From the NCBI GenBank assembly GCA_023664865.1, contig JAMPEU010000013.1:23367-87366 (forward strand): a stretch of 64,000 nt of DNA, read 5' to 3'. The notes below the pieces were generated by a model. The model was not told the DNA's origin and did no database searches. It saw nothing but the letters and a program-made list of their open reading frames with translations. Below are positions 35,281 through 42,863 of the stretch, piece after piece. Source of the stretch: Butyrivibrio sp. GTDB lineage: Bacteria > Bacillota > Clostridia > Lachnospirales > Lachnospiraceae. Positions within the stretch are counted from its first letter, which is position 1. The number at the start of each line of letters is the position of its first letter. A program made the position numbers and the translations under genes.

Positions 35281-35323
35281 AAAAGCAAAAAGCTCCCGAA
35301 TTGCAGATGCGCAATTCGAGAGC
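35281..35323 (-). terminator. Intrinsic terminator of the secreted-protein gene
   Basis: On the minus strand GCTCTCGAATTGC pairs with GCAATTCGGGAGC across a short loop, followed by TTTTTGCTTTTTT. It lies 33 bases after the stop codon of the secreted-protein gene. Confidence 0.85.
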
Positions 35324-35355
35324 CGTCTATTATGTTAATTGTTGATTTGCATTAA

Positions 35356-36276
35356 CTATTCTTTTGCCTTTCCACATACCGAACATGCCTCATCAGTTCC
35401 GTCTGTGTTATGATTTTCGGTGGCATTACACTCAGAGCATTCATGAGCAGTATCGTTTCCCTCAGTCCACTTATGTTCCTCTGTTTCTCCACACTTTGTA
35501 CACTTATGACCATTATCCGACTCCTCCCACTCATGCGTACACGAAGCTGGAGGTGTATCTACCGTTCCCGAACCTGAACTGGAACTCGAATCCGAACTTG
35601 AACTAGAACTGGAACTGGAACTTGAAGAAGTAACAGCCTCTTCTTCATCATCATCGTCATCGTCCGACGGTACCACTTCCGGCTTGCTTGCTGCTACAAT
35701 CGTTGTTTCTACTGCTTCAACGAATGAATCCTGAACCTGTACTAATGCTTCCTGCACTGCAGGTTCATCTCCTAAAGTGCCTTCCATAATTGCCAATATC
35801 GCCGCCGAACCCGGAACAACTTCCGCCCCGACGCTCTCAAGCGCATTTGTCATAGCCGCTTTTAAGCTTGCAACAGTTGAAAGCCTCATATCCTCTGATG
35901 CCTTCCTGCTCTCAAGTATTCCATATGCTACATAGTGTTGGAATAAAACATCGGGATCATTTCCGAACGCTTCAACTACGTCGGGATATAAAGCCGCATA
36001 CTCTTCCGCATTAAAGAGCTTGCGCAGCCTTGCCTCTACATCAGTGCTGTTAGACATACGGCCTTCGGCTTTTCCAACCATTTCATAATGCTGTTCCAGA
36101 ACCTCCGGTGAATCGCCCAATTCAGCGACTACATCAGGATTCTGCTCTGCATACCATACCGGGTCAAACGCTGCCGCATTGCTGGTTATGCCTGCCCCAA
36201 AGAATATACATGCCGCAATCCCAATAACAGCGATGCCCCTTACTGCTTTAAATGTTGATTTCGTAAATTTTGTCAT
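35356..36276 (-). CDS. Secreted protein with DPVWYAEQNPDV repeats, poly-Ser linker and CxxC zinc-ribbon-like tail
   Basis: A 306-residue exported protein. It has a signal peptide (IAVIGIAACIFFGAGITSNAAA, cleavage likely after AAA near residue 35). Two repeats of a surface-protein motif follow: FDPVWYAEQNPDVVAELGDS and YAALYPDVVEAFGNDP. Then come a helical stretch, an acidic DDDDDDEEE run, a linker of about 25 residues almost all Ser, and a tail of CTHEW, CTKCGETEEHKW, CSECNATENH and CSVCGKAKE. The tail Cys/His could bind zinc or form disulfides. No cell-wall anchor is visible. Its role is unknown. Confidence 0.75.
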   Translation of the reverse strand: MTKFTKSTFKAVRGIAVIGIAACIFFGAGITSNAAAFDPVWYAEQNPDVVAELGDSPEVLEQHYEMVGKAEGRMSNSTDVEARLRKLFNAEEYAALYPDVVEAFGNDPDVLFQHYVAYGILESRKASEDMRLSTVASLKAAMTNALESVGAEVVPGSAAILAIMEGTLGDEPAVQEALVQVQDSFVEAVETTIVAASKPEVVPSDDDDDDEEEAVTSSSSSSSSSSSSDSSSSSGSGTVDTPPASCTHEWEESDNGHKCTKCGETEEHKWTEGNDTAHECSECNATENHNTDGTDEACSVCGKAKE

Positions 36277-36470
36277 TTTTCTTCCTCCTGCTTTTATTTT
36301 CGCTATATATTGTGTAGCTGATTTATATTTTAGTCCAGCCCCCCCCGCAGAGTCAATGGTAAAAATACATAAAAAACTACGACGCGTATGTAATAATTAC
36401 CCAAAATATTACGAAACGTAATAAACTTGCTTAAATGTAAAAGCTCCATATTTTAAGGCTCCTTGCATAT

Positions 36471-36502
36471 AAAAAATGCCGCAACCATCAAAGTTACGGC
36501 AC
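36471..36502 (-). terminator. Intrinsic terminator after the RNase H gene
   Basis: On the minus strand GTGCCGTAAC pairs with GTTGCGGCAT around a seven-base loop, followed by TTTTTAT. It starts directly after the stop codon of the RNase H gene. Confidence 0.85.
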
Positions 36503-36504
36503 TT

Positions 36505-37179
36505 TCAAGTATTCACCCTTTTAATTTCAGGTATTCCGTCTGCATCCGTCAAAGCGGCTTTCGCCAATTTGTCAACTTCTTCATTATATTTATTTCCGGT
36601 ATGCGCTGCTACCTTCTGAAAGGTAATTTCAATCTTCTTGGCACAGTCTTTCATAAAATCCGCATATTTCTTAGTCAAATCATTTTTTGCTTTCCATTTG
36701 CCCATAGCCCACATTTCTATTCCACTATAATCATAACAAAGCTTTATGGAAGAATAGCCGTTTTTAATACTCCATTTCGTTGCAAACATAGCCCCCAGCA
36801 TTTCGCCTGTGACATTTCTTAAGGCAATGGACTCAGGATTATCACCATTTCCGGATTCACGGATAATCCCGCCATTTGGCAGAAGCATGATGCAGCCAAA
36901 CGAGTACCTGCCGATTTGTTCATCAAAACTGCCGTCTACATATGCTGTAACTTGATTCTCCTTTAATTCATACGAATCAAGCACAGAAATATCATTGGTA
37001 AATATATCGCTATCTCCGCTTCTTTCCCCAGCCAAATATGCCCAAGCCTCTTCCTTTGTTGCAAAGCCTTTGTACTCTGCATTAGGATAGCCTTCTACCA
37101 CCGCCTTGCACTCTTCCCATGTTTCAAATATTCCTTCTGCCTTTCCCTTTCGTACAGCATATACATTCTTTTTAGCCAT
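36505..37179 (-). CDS. rnhA: Ribonuclease H with N-terminal viroplasmin (RNA/DNA-hybrid-binding) domain
   Basis: A 224-residue protein. Residues about 3-50 form a viroplasmin/HBD-like domain (YAVRKGKAEGIFETWEECKA, YKGFATKEEAWAYL). Residues about 78-215 form the RNase H fold with the catalytic acids in AYVDGSFDEQIGRYSFG, VTGEMLGAMFA, LCYDYSGIEMW and EEVDKLAKAAL. It removes RNA from RNA/DNA hybrids. ATG 37179 has GGAGAAAT upstream. The HAD gene lies directly upstream with a 19-base gap, so the two may be co-transcribed. Confidence 0.9.
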   Translation of the reverse strand: MAKKNVYAVRKGKAEGIFETWEECKAVVEGYPNAEYKGFATKEEAWAYLAGERSGDSDIFTNDISVLDSYELKENQVTAYVDGSFDEQIGRYSFGCIMLLPNGGIIRESGNGDNPESIALRNVTGEMLGAMFATKWSIKNGYSSIKLCYDYSGIEMWAMGKWKAKNDLTKKYADFMKDCAKKIEITFQKVAAHTGNKYNEEVDKLAKAALTDADGIPEIKRVNT

Positions 37180-37198
37180 AATTTCTCCAACTGAATTT

Positions 37199-37693
37199 CT
37201 AATTTAACAAATTTTCTGCTTTTTCTATGTCCTCAACGGTCAAGCCTATAGTTGAGTCGGGCTTTACCTGGTGCTGTTCTACCTGAGCATTATGTAAATC
37301 CAAATCATCAAGCACTACCCACTTGCTGACATCTTTATGTGCCTTTAACCAATAAAGAATCTCGTCAGCCTTCACCATGCTAAACTTCTTTGTTTTTCTG
37401 ATTTCTTCCGTAGTCAAATCAGGCGTTACTCCATCTATGCACAAACCTTCCCTGTCTAATAGTTCAAGCAGTCTCTGCGTTTCTACACGGAGCGGTTTTA
37501 ACTCAGAATCAAACCATGTACGCCATCCTGAGTGAAGAATTATTTTTGCATTTGTTCTTTTTACTAAAAGCGCCAGCAATTTGATTTTTTCTTCATCAAT
37601 CAACGTGCCATCGCTGATTTCCCTCTGATGACCGACATTCCAAAAGTTAGAATTAAGTACACCATCTATATCTAAAAATAAAACTTTTATCAT
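37199..37693 (-). CDS. HAD-superfamily protein (SAK-type HAD_2 domain)
   Basis: A 164-residue HAD-like protein. Motif I is VLFLDIDGVLN (DxDG). The Thr/Ser motif II may be LHSGWRT; a Lys is in TKKFSMVKADEI; the acidic motif IV is in WVVLDDLDLHN. The short length and motif form resemble the HAD domain found in Swiss-army-knife RNA-repair proteins (phosphatase acting on nucleic-acid ends). The biological substrate is not known. ATG 37693 follows AGGAAGA. It sits between RNase H and a SIR2-TPR gene. Confidence 0.75.
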   Translation of the reverse strand: MIKVLFLDIDGVLNSNFWNVGHQREISDGTLIDEEKIKLLALLVKRTNAKIILHSGWRTWFDSELKPLRVETQRLLELLDREGLCIDGVTPDLTTEEIRKTKKFSMVKADEILYWLKAHKDVSKWVVLDDLDLHNAQVEQHQVKPDSTIGLTVEDIEKAENLLN

Positions 37694-37773
37694 CGTAATT
37701 CTTCCTATAAATATTAGCAAGCTGTGCTATGGTACACATAATGATCACCTTCTATTTCCATTAAAATAAGAAA

Positions 37774-39636
37774 TCACAATTTCGACGCAATTTCTTCATC
37801 TGCTACCGCTTTTTCAATCTCTCCCATTAAACGATAAACTTTCGCTCTGAGTATATAGGCGTTTTTATCTTCAGAATTTAGTTCAATTACTTTGGTATAA
37901 TCAGAAAGCGCTTTCTCATTTTCTCCCATGCCAGCATAGGTGACTCCGCGATTATAATAAGCATCCTCATAATCCGGCTTTAACTCGATTGCTTTGGTGT
38001 AATCTGAAAGCGCTTTCTCGTTTTCGCCCATGTCAGCATAGGTGACTCCGCGATTATAATAAGCTTTCTCATGATCCGGCTTTAACTCGATTGCTTTGGT
38101 ATAATCTGAAATCGCTTTCTCATTTTCACCCATGTCAGCATAGGTGGCTCCGCGATTATTATAAGCATCATCATCATCTGGCTTTAGCTCGATTGCTTTG
38201 GTGTAATCTGAAAGTGCTTTCTCATTTTCGCCCATGTCAGCATAGGTGTTTCCACGATTATAATAAGCATCCTCATAATCTGGCTTTAACTCGATTGCTT
38301 TAGTGTAATCAAAAAATGCTTTCTCGTTTTCGTCCATTTCAGTATAGATGTTTCCGCGATTATTATAAAACACAGCTATGTCTGGTTGCTTTTCAATTGC
38401 GTATGAATAACATTCAATTGCACTTTCATACTTTCCTAAATTATAATATCTATAACCTTGACGCCAATAGTCCCACGCTGTCATTTGATTCGATTTTTTG
38501 CGTTCATTCTCCGATATGGCTAATCGATCTTCTATTTTTTCTATTTCCTTCCTAAACTCATCCTCACTCTGATTTGGCTCTCCATTTATATCCATTGTAT
38601 TAATATTTTCTTCACGTTCAATGAGTTTATTATATTCTGTCTCATAATTTTCAATTTGCAATTTCATCCGGTCTTCTAAGTATTTCCCTGTTTTATGAGG
38701 TTCAATATTATCAGGAAACAAAGCATTCCCAATAGCAAGCATTATAGCATCAAAACCAGCTGTGCGAACAAGAAAACCTTTCTTCTGCTGCACAAGCTTT
38801 TGTATTTTTTCATTAGGGAGTCCGTACTCTTCCATATAGCACCAGTATATGCCATTTCTCATCTTTACACTTTCTTCAGCCAAAAATTCCATCAAGCTAT
38901 TATCCCCTCCACCATATCCAATGACTATCGGCGTATAGCTTTGAAATACACTTTCCAAGACATTATGCCATTTATCTTTTAAACTATCAGTTTCTTCCGG
39001 CATGTTCAGTGGATCAAAGAAAATTCCCCTATGCACTTTAGCTATTATAGGTCGGCTAATATTCGGATCTCCTGCATAATCTGCCAGAAGCTCATGATTT
39101 ATTACGAGAGGCTTACTACTCGTATACATAAATAACGCATCCTCGACCAGACTATCAAAATTTGTTGTTATAACCAAATTATTTCTGCCTTTATCCGTCA
39201 ACATGAGCGTCAATGGATGATATCCAAAACTTGGGTTTGCATCAGCCATTAATTTTTCAAGATAATGATATCCATTTCTAGAGTTGGGAAAAAAACGAAG
39301 TTTATATATATCAAAATAATATTCACTTGGAAGCGGCGTTCCCAAGTCTTTTGACTTTTTCCAAGCTTCTTCTATTTCCTTGAAATCGTATTCCAGGCGA
39401 TTCTCCCCTTTCAGTTTTTCAGCAGTTTCATGAACTTCTGCTAACCCCGGATGTTTCTCCATTTCTGACATCCATCTTCGTTCTAATTCACCGCCCATAG
39501 GAATGCCGGAAGATACCGATGCACCTGAGCCAAGAATAAAGCAAAATCTCTCAGAGCTATCTATGCCTTCCTTGATAGCTCCAACAAGTCGTATTGTCGA
39601 TATTATTCGATAATCCTCGATAATTTGTTTATCCAT
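37774..39636 (-). CDS. SIR2-like domain protein with tetratricopeptide repeats (possible defence NADase)
   Basis: A 620-residue two-part protein. Residues about 1-300 form a SIR2_2-type domain: FCFILGSGASVSSGIPMGGE (NAD-binding GAGxS...GIP), LVITTNFDSLVEDAL, PIIAKVHRGIFFD with the catalytic His, and PIVIGYGGGDNS. A coiled linker follows (about 320-385, NYETEYNKLIEREE, EKIEDRLAISENE). Residues about 390-615 hold six full TPR units and a half unit. Similar SIR2 fusions deplete NAD during phage infection. The inner TPR units are almost identical at DNA level. ATG 39636 follows AAGGAGC with eight-base spacing. Confidence 0.82.
   Translation of the reverse strand: MDKQIIEDYRIISTIRLVGAIKEGIDSSERFCFILGSGASVSSGIPMGGELERRWMSEMEKHPGLAEVHETAEKLKGENRLEYDFKEIEEAWKKSKDLGTPLPSEYYFDIYKLRFFPNSRNGYHYLEKLMADANPSFGYHPLTLMLTDKGRNNLVITTNFDSLVEDALFMYTSSKPLVINHELLADYAGDPNISRPIIAKVHRGIFFDPLNMPEETDSLKDKWHNVLESVFQSYTPIVIGYGGGDNSLMEFLAEESVKMRNGIYWCYMEEYGLPNEKIQKLVQQKKGFLVRTAGFDAIMLAIGNALFPDNIEPHKTGKYLEDRMKLQIENYETEYNKLIEREENINTMDINGEPNQSEDEFRKEIEKIEDRLAISENERKKSNQMTAWDYWRQGYRYYNLGKYESAIECYSYAIEKQPDIAVFYNNRGNIYTEMDENEKAFFDYTKAIELKPDYEDAYYNRGNTYADMGENEKALSDYTKAIELKPDDDDAYNNRGATYADMGENEKAISDYTKAIELKPDHEKAYYNRGVTYADMGENEKALSDYTKAIELKPDYEDAYYNRGVTYAGMGENEKALSDYTKVIELNSEDKNAYILRAKVYRLMGEIEKAVADEEIASKL
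37880..38400 (-). repeat. 102-base tandem repeats encoding TPR units
   Basis: About five consecutive 102-base units encode 34-residue TPRs with the pattern AYYNRGVTYADMGENEKALS then DYTKAIELKPD. Neighbouring units differ by only a few bases, unlike the diverged first and last units. This shows recent expansion or gene conversion, and the number of units may vary between strains. Confidence 0.9.
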
Positions 39637-39671
39637 GCAGCAACGCTCCTTATTGTTTTCTCCCCACTTAT

Positions 39672-39708
39672 AAAAAAGCCCGCAAACGTTATATTTACGA
39701 GCTTTTTT
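39672..39708. terminator. Terminator hairpin between GGGtGRT and SIR2-TPR genes
   Basis: AAGCCCGCAAA and TTTACGAGCTT form a stem (wobbles allowed) with a T-run on either strand. On the minus strand it follows the GGGtGRT gene stop by about 45 bases and precedes the SIR2-TPR SD. Confidence 0.75.
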
Positions 39709-39750
39709 CACTTTTCTTCATTTTAAATTTTAGAACTTGCCACAATTTCT

Positions 39751-40761
39751 TTAGAACTTCCCAGCCTTCGCCGCTTCCTCAATCGAAACCGCAACCGCAA
39801 CCGTAGCGCCTACCATCGGGTTGTTGCCCATGCCGATAAGCCCCATCATCTCAACGTGTGCGGGTACTGAAGATGAACCGGCAAACTGAGCGTCTGAGTG
39901 CATACGTCCCAATGTGTCTGTGAAACCGTAAGAAGCCGGACCAGCCGCCATGTTGTCAGGATGGAGTGTACGTCCCGTACCGCCGCCTGAAGCAACTGAG
40001 AAATATTTCTTTCCTGCCTCTGTTCTTTCCTTCTTATATGTACCTGCTACCGGGTGCTGGAATCTGGTAGGATTGGTAGAGTTACCGGTAATGGAAACGT
40101 CTACGTTTTCTTTCCACATAATAGCAACGCCTTCCGGAACAGAGTTAGCTCCGTAGCAGTTTACCTTGGAACGAAGTCCGTCAGAATATGCAATCCTCTC
40201 AATTTCTTTTACTTCGTTTGTATAAGGATCATATTCCGTCTCAACGAAAGTGAAACCGTTGATTCTGGAAATAATCTTTGCCGCGTCTTTGCCAAGTCCG
40301 TTCAGGATAACGCGCAGTGGTTTCTGGCGAACCTTGTTAGCCTTCTCTGCTATACCGATAGCGCCCTCTGCTGCTGCGAATGACTCATGGCCTGCAAGGA
40401 ATGCAAAGCAGTCAGTCTCTTCCTCTAATAACATCTTGCCTAAGTTGCCGTGTCCAAGGCCTACCTTACGAGTATCAGCAACAGAGCCGGGGATACAGAA
40501 TGACTGAAGCCCTTCGCCGATTGCAGCGGCTGCTTCCGATGCTTTCTTGCAGCCTTTTTTAATTGCGATTGCCGCGCCTACCGTGTAAGCCCAGCATGCG
40601 TTTTCAAAACAGATAGGCTGGATTTTCTTAACCTGCTCGTATACGTCCAAGCCAGCGTCTTTGGTAATTTTCTCAGCTTCTTCAATAGAAGAAATGCCAT
40701 AATTTTTTAATACGGAATTGATTTTGTCAATTCGTCTTTCATATGATTCAAATAAAGCCAT
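39751..40761 (-). CDS. GGGtGRT family protein
   Basis: A 336-residue protein of the GGGtGRT family, named for the segment here seen as SGGGTGRTLHPDNMAAGPASYGF. Other conserved stretches are CFENACWAYTVGAAIAIKKG, FLAGHESFAAAEGAIGIAEK and VDVSITGNSTNPTRFQHP. The family is common in anaerobic Clostridia and is almost always next to an Fe-S scaffold-like gene, as here. Its biochemical role is not established. ATG 40761 follows AGGAGGAATAAG. Gap to the upstream scaffold gene is 32 bases, so they form one operon. Confidence 0.88.
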   Translation of the reverse strand: MALFESYERRIDKINSVLKNYGISSIEEAEKITKDAGLDVYEQVKKIQPICFENACWAYTVGAAIAIKKGCKKASEAAAAIGEGLQSFCIPGSVADTRKVGLGHGNLGKMLLEEETDCFAFLAGHESFAAAEGAIGIAEKANKVRQKPLRVILNGLGKDAAKIISRINGFTFVETEYDPYTNEVKEIERIAYSDGLRSKVNCYGANSVPEGVAIMWKENVDVSITGNSTNPTRFQHPVAGTYKKERTEAGKKYFSVASGGGTGRTLHPDNMAAGPASYGFTDTLGRMHSDAQFAGSSSVPAHVEMMGLIGMGNNPMVGATVAVAVSIEEAAKAGKF

Positions 40762-40793
40762 CTTATCTTATTCCTCCTGTTTTTATTTAGAGA

Positions 40794-41486
40794 TTACTCA
40801 CATCTGGGATCGATAATCTTAACAGCGTCGTCAACGCGGCCATACTGTCCACATGCTTTTTCATATGCTGTGTTCGGGTCGTCGCCTTTCTTGATGAAAT
40901 CTGTCATTTTGCCAAGACTTACGAACTTGTAGCCAATAATCTCATCATTTGCATCAAGCGCGATTCCTGTTACATAGCCTTCAGCCATTTCAAGATAGCG
41001 GGGACCTTTCTTTAAGGTTCCGTACATTGTGCCGACCTGGCTTCTTAAGCCTTTGCCTAAGTCCTCAAGGCCTGCGCCTACAGGAAGACCTTCCTCTGAA
41101 AAAGCAGACTGGGTACGACCGTAAACAATCTGTAAAAACAGTTCTCTCATTGCCGTATTGATTGCATCACATACAAGGTCAGTATTTAAAGCTTCCATAA
41201 CGGTAAGCCCCGGTAAAATTTCTGATGCCATCGCAGCCGAATGCGTCATGCCTGAGCAGCCGATTGTCTCAACCAACGCTTCCTGAATGATACCCTCTTT
41301 TACATTCAGCGTCAGTTTACATGCACCCTGCTGGGGAGCGCACCAGCCTACGCCATGTGTCAAACCGGAAATATCTTTTACTTCTTTTGCCTGAACCCAT
41401 TTTGCCTCTTCTGGGATTGGAGCACAGCCATGATGTACACCCTGTGCCACAGTACACATCTCTTCAACTTCTTTTGAATAAATCAT
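40794..41486 (-). CDS. Iron-sulfur cluster assembly scaffold-like protein (NifU/IscU family)
   Basis: A 230-residue protein with an IscU-like fold: WCAPQQGACKLTLNVKEG, IQEALVETIGCSGMTHSAAM with a ligand Cys, and a third conserved segment. A C-terminal extension of about 90 residues (YGTLKKGPRYLEMAEGYVTG) is absent from standard IscU. It is the usual partner of GGGtGRT proteins. ATG 41486 is chosen because AAAGGAG lies seven bases upstream; the frame from 41609 passes through a 5'-leader hairpin. The 365-base leader to manA also holds element J. Confidence 0.85.
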   Translation of the reverse strand: MIYSKEVEEMCTVAQGVHHGCAPIPEEAKWVQAKEVKDISGLTHGVGWCAPQQGACKLTLNVKEGIIQEALVETIGCSGMTHSAAMASEILPGLTVMEALNTDLVCDAINTAMRELFLQIVYGRTQSAFSEEGLPVGAGLEDLGKGLRSQVGTMYGTLKKGPRYLEMAEGYVTGIALDANDEIIGYKFVSLGKMTDFIKKGDDPNTAYEKACGQYGRVDDAVKIIDPRCE

Positions 41487-41547
41487 GTGATAACTCCTTT
41501 CGATTATGTAATAATTATTTGATAACAGATTATTTCCGCCCGCATCC

Positions 41548-41582
41548 TGCCTATGCCGAGCTGTCCGGCTTTGCATAAGGCA
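41548..41582 (-). promoter_or_regulatory. Leader hairpin upstream of the Fe-S scaffold gene
   Basis: On the minus strand TGCCTTATGC and GCATAGGCA pair around an inner AGCCGGACAGCTCGG stem-loop. It lies about 60-95 bases before the SD of the scaffold gene. It has no T-run and may be a regulatory 5' leader structure. Its type was not recognised. Confidence 0.35.
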
Positions 41583-41701
41583 AAATCCTGAACTTCCATA
41601 TTCTGTCATAACCGTTATATTAATTTTCGCACATAACAGCTAAAAAATCCAGTAGTTTATTTAATTAAATATAACTTAATGCTATCATTCACAGTCACCT
41701 G

Positions 41702-41848
41702 GGCATGAACTCATATGTTTCTGTGAGTGGCACGCTCTCGCTCCGTGTAAAATCGCAGCGATACTAAGTTCAAAAGCCGCTTTGCGTCTTTTTCACTAAG
41801 TACCGGCGTTTTACAAGGACCACTCCCAGAAACATATGAGTTCATGCC
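41702..41848. repeat. Family-1 hairpin element, copy J
   Basis: Arms GGCATGAACTCATATGTTTC and its complement are perfect. Core forward: GGCACGCTCTCGCTCCGTG, CGCAGCGATACTAAGTTC, CACTAAGTACCGGCG. It ends five bases before the manA stop codon at 41853, so it may serve as the manA 3' structure. Confidence 0.9.
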
Positions 41849-41852
41849 TCAA

Positions 41853-42800
41853 TTAACCATGTGCAAAAGTTGATATTATAAGTTGTAATTCACCCTTAAT
41901 ACAGATATCTCCGTAACCGTAAGGCAAAATGAAATGGTCGCCTTTACGGACTGTCTCGCCGTTTAACTCCCCTTCTCCACCGATAACGCTCATTATGAGG
42001 AAATCTTCTTCCTGCCGCATTTCAAACTTATTCGTTATATCTAATTTCCAGACTTTATAATAACCGCATTCCACTAACAGATTCAGTTTATTTTCCGGCA
42101 GCTTATCCGCCTCAAGAATACTTTCTTCTACGGATTTAGCCGGCACGGTGATAACATCAAGACTCTTTTCAAGATGCAGTTCTCTGGGCTTTCCGTTAGT
42201 AAGCCTGTTATAATCATATACCCTGTATGTAATATCACTGTTCTGCTGTGTCTCAAGAATCATCAGCCCGCCCTTAATGGCATGTACGGTTCCGGGCTCT
42301 ATCTGAATAAAATCGCCTTTCTTTACGGGAATCTCGCGAAGCAGCTCATTCCATCTGCCCTCTTTCACCATCGCGTTAAGTTCAGCTTTAGTGGCGGCAT
42401 TGTGTCCTACGACAAGCGACGCGCCTTCTTTGCTGTCCAATACATACCAGCACTCTGTCTTACCAAGCGAACCGTTCTCATTCGCCATCGCATATGTATC
42501 ATCAGGGTGTACCTGAATGCTTAAATCGTCTTTAGCGTCAATTATTTTCACCAGCAGCGGAAATCTGTCCTTATTCGTATTGCCGAACAATTCGGGATTT
42601 TCCTTCCATAGCTGCGATAAAGTCCTGCCTTCATACGTGCCCTTCTTTATGGTGCAGTCGCCGTTAGGGTGCGCACTGACTGCCCAGCACTCCCCGGTAT
42701 TATCGCCGGGTATCTTATAAGGCCAGTCCTTTCCCAGCCTGTCGCCGCCCCATATCATTTGTTTAAACACAGGATTTAAAAAAAGAATTTCTCCTGACAT
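41853..42800 (-). CDS. manA: Mannose-6-phosphate isomerase, class I
   Basis: A 315-residue zinc enzyme interconverting mannose-6-phosphate and fructose-6-phosphate. Seen: LNPVFKQMIWGGDRLGKDWP at the N-terminus, FPLLVKIIDAKDDLSIQVHPDD with the metal-binding Gln/His of the YQDPNHKPE-type region replaced by the short bacillus-type form, the Glu in GKTECWYVLD, and the third metal-binding part FIQIEPGTVHAIKGG. The length is that of the short, B. subtilis-like class. ATG 42800 follows GGGGAG. Downstream of it lies repeat J. Confidence 0.93.
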   Translation of the reverse strand: MSGEILFLNPVFKQMIWGGDRLGKDWPYKIPGDNTGECWAVSAHPNGDCTIKKGTYEGRTLSQLWKENPELFGNTNKDRFPLLVKIIDAKDDLSIQVHPDDTYAMANENGSLGKTECWYVLDSKEGASLVVGHNAATKAELNAMVKEGRWNELLREIPVKKGDFIQIEPGTVHAIKGGLMILETQQNSDITYRVYDYNRLTNGKPRELHLEKSLDVITVPAKSVEESILEADKLPENKLNLLVECGYYKVWKLDITNKFEMRQEEDFLIMSVIGGEGELNGETVRKGDHFILPYGYGDICIKGELQLIISTFAHG

Positions 42801-42863
42801 AATACAACATCTCCCCAAAATATATTACTTCCGCCGCAATCAATCTATAGCAGCCTTATATGC

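Noticed and set aside
37880-38400. Plus-strand frames over the TPR array
   Set aside because: They are antisense translations of the 102-base repeats and merely inherit the periodicity.
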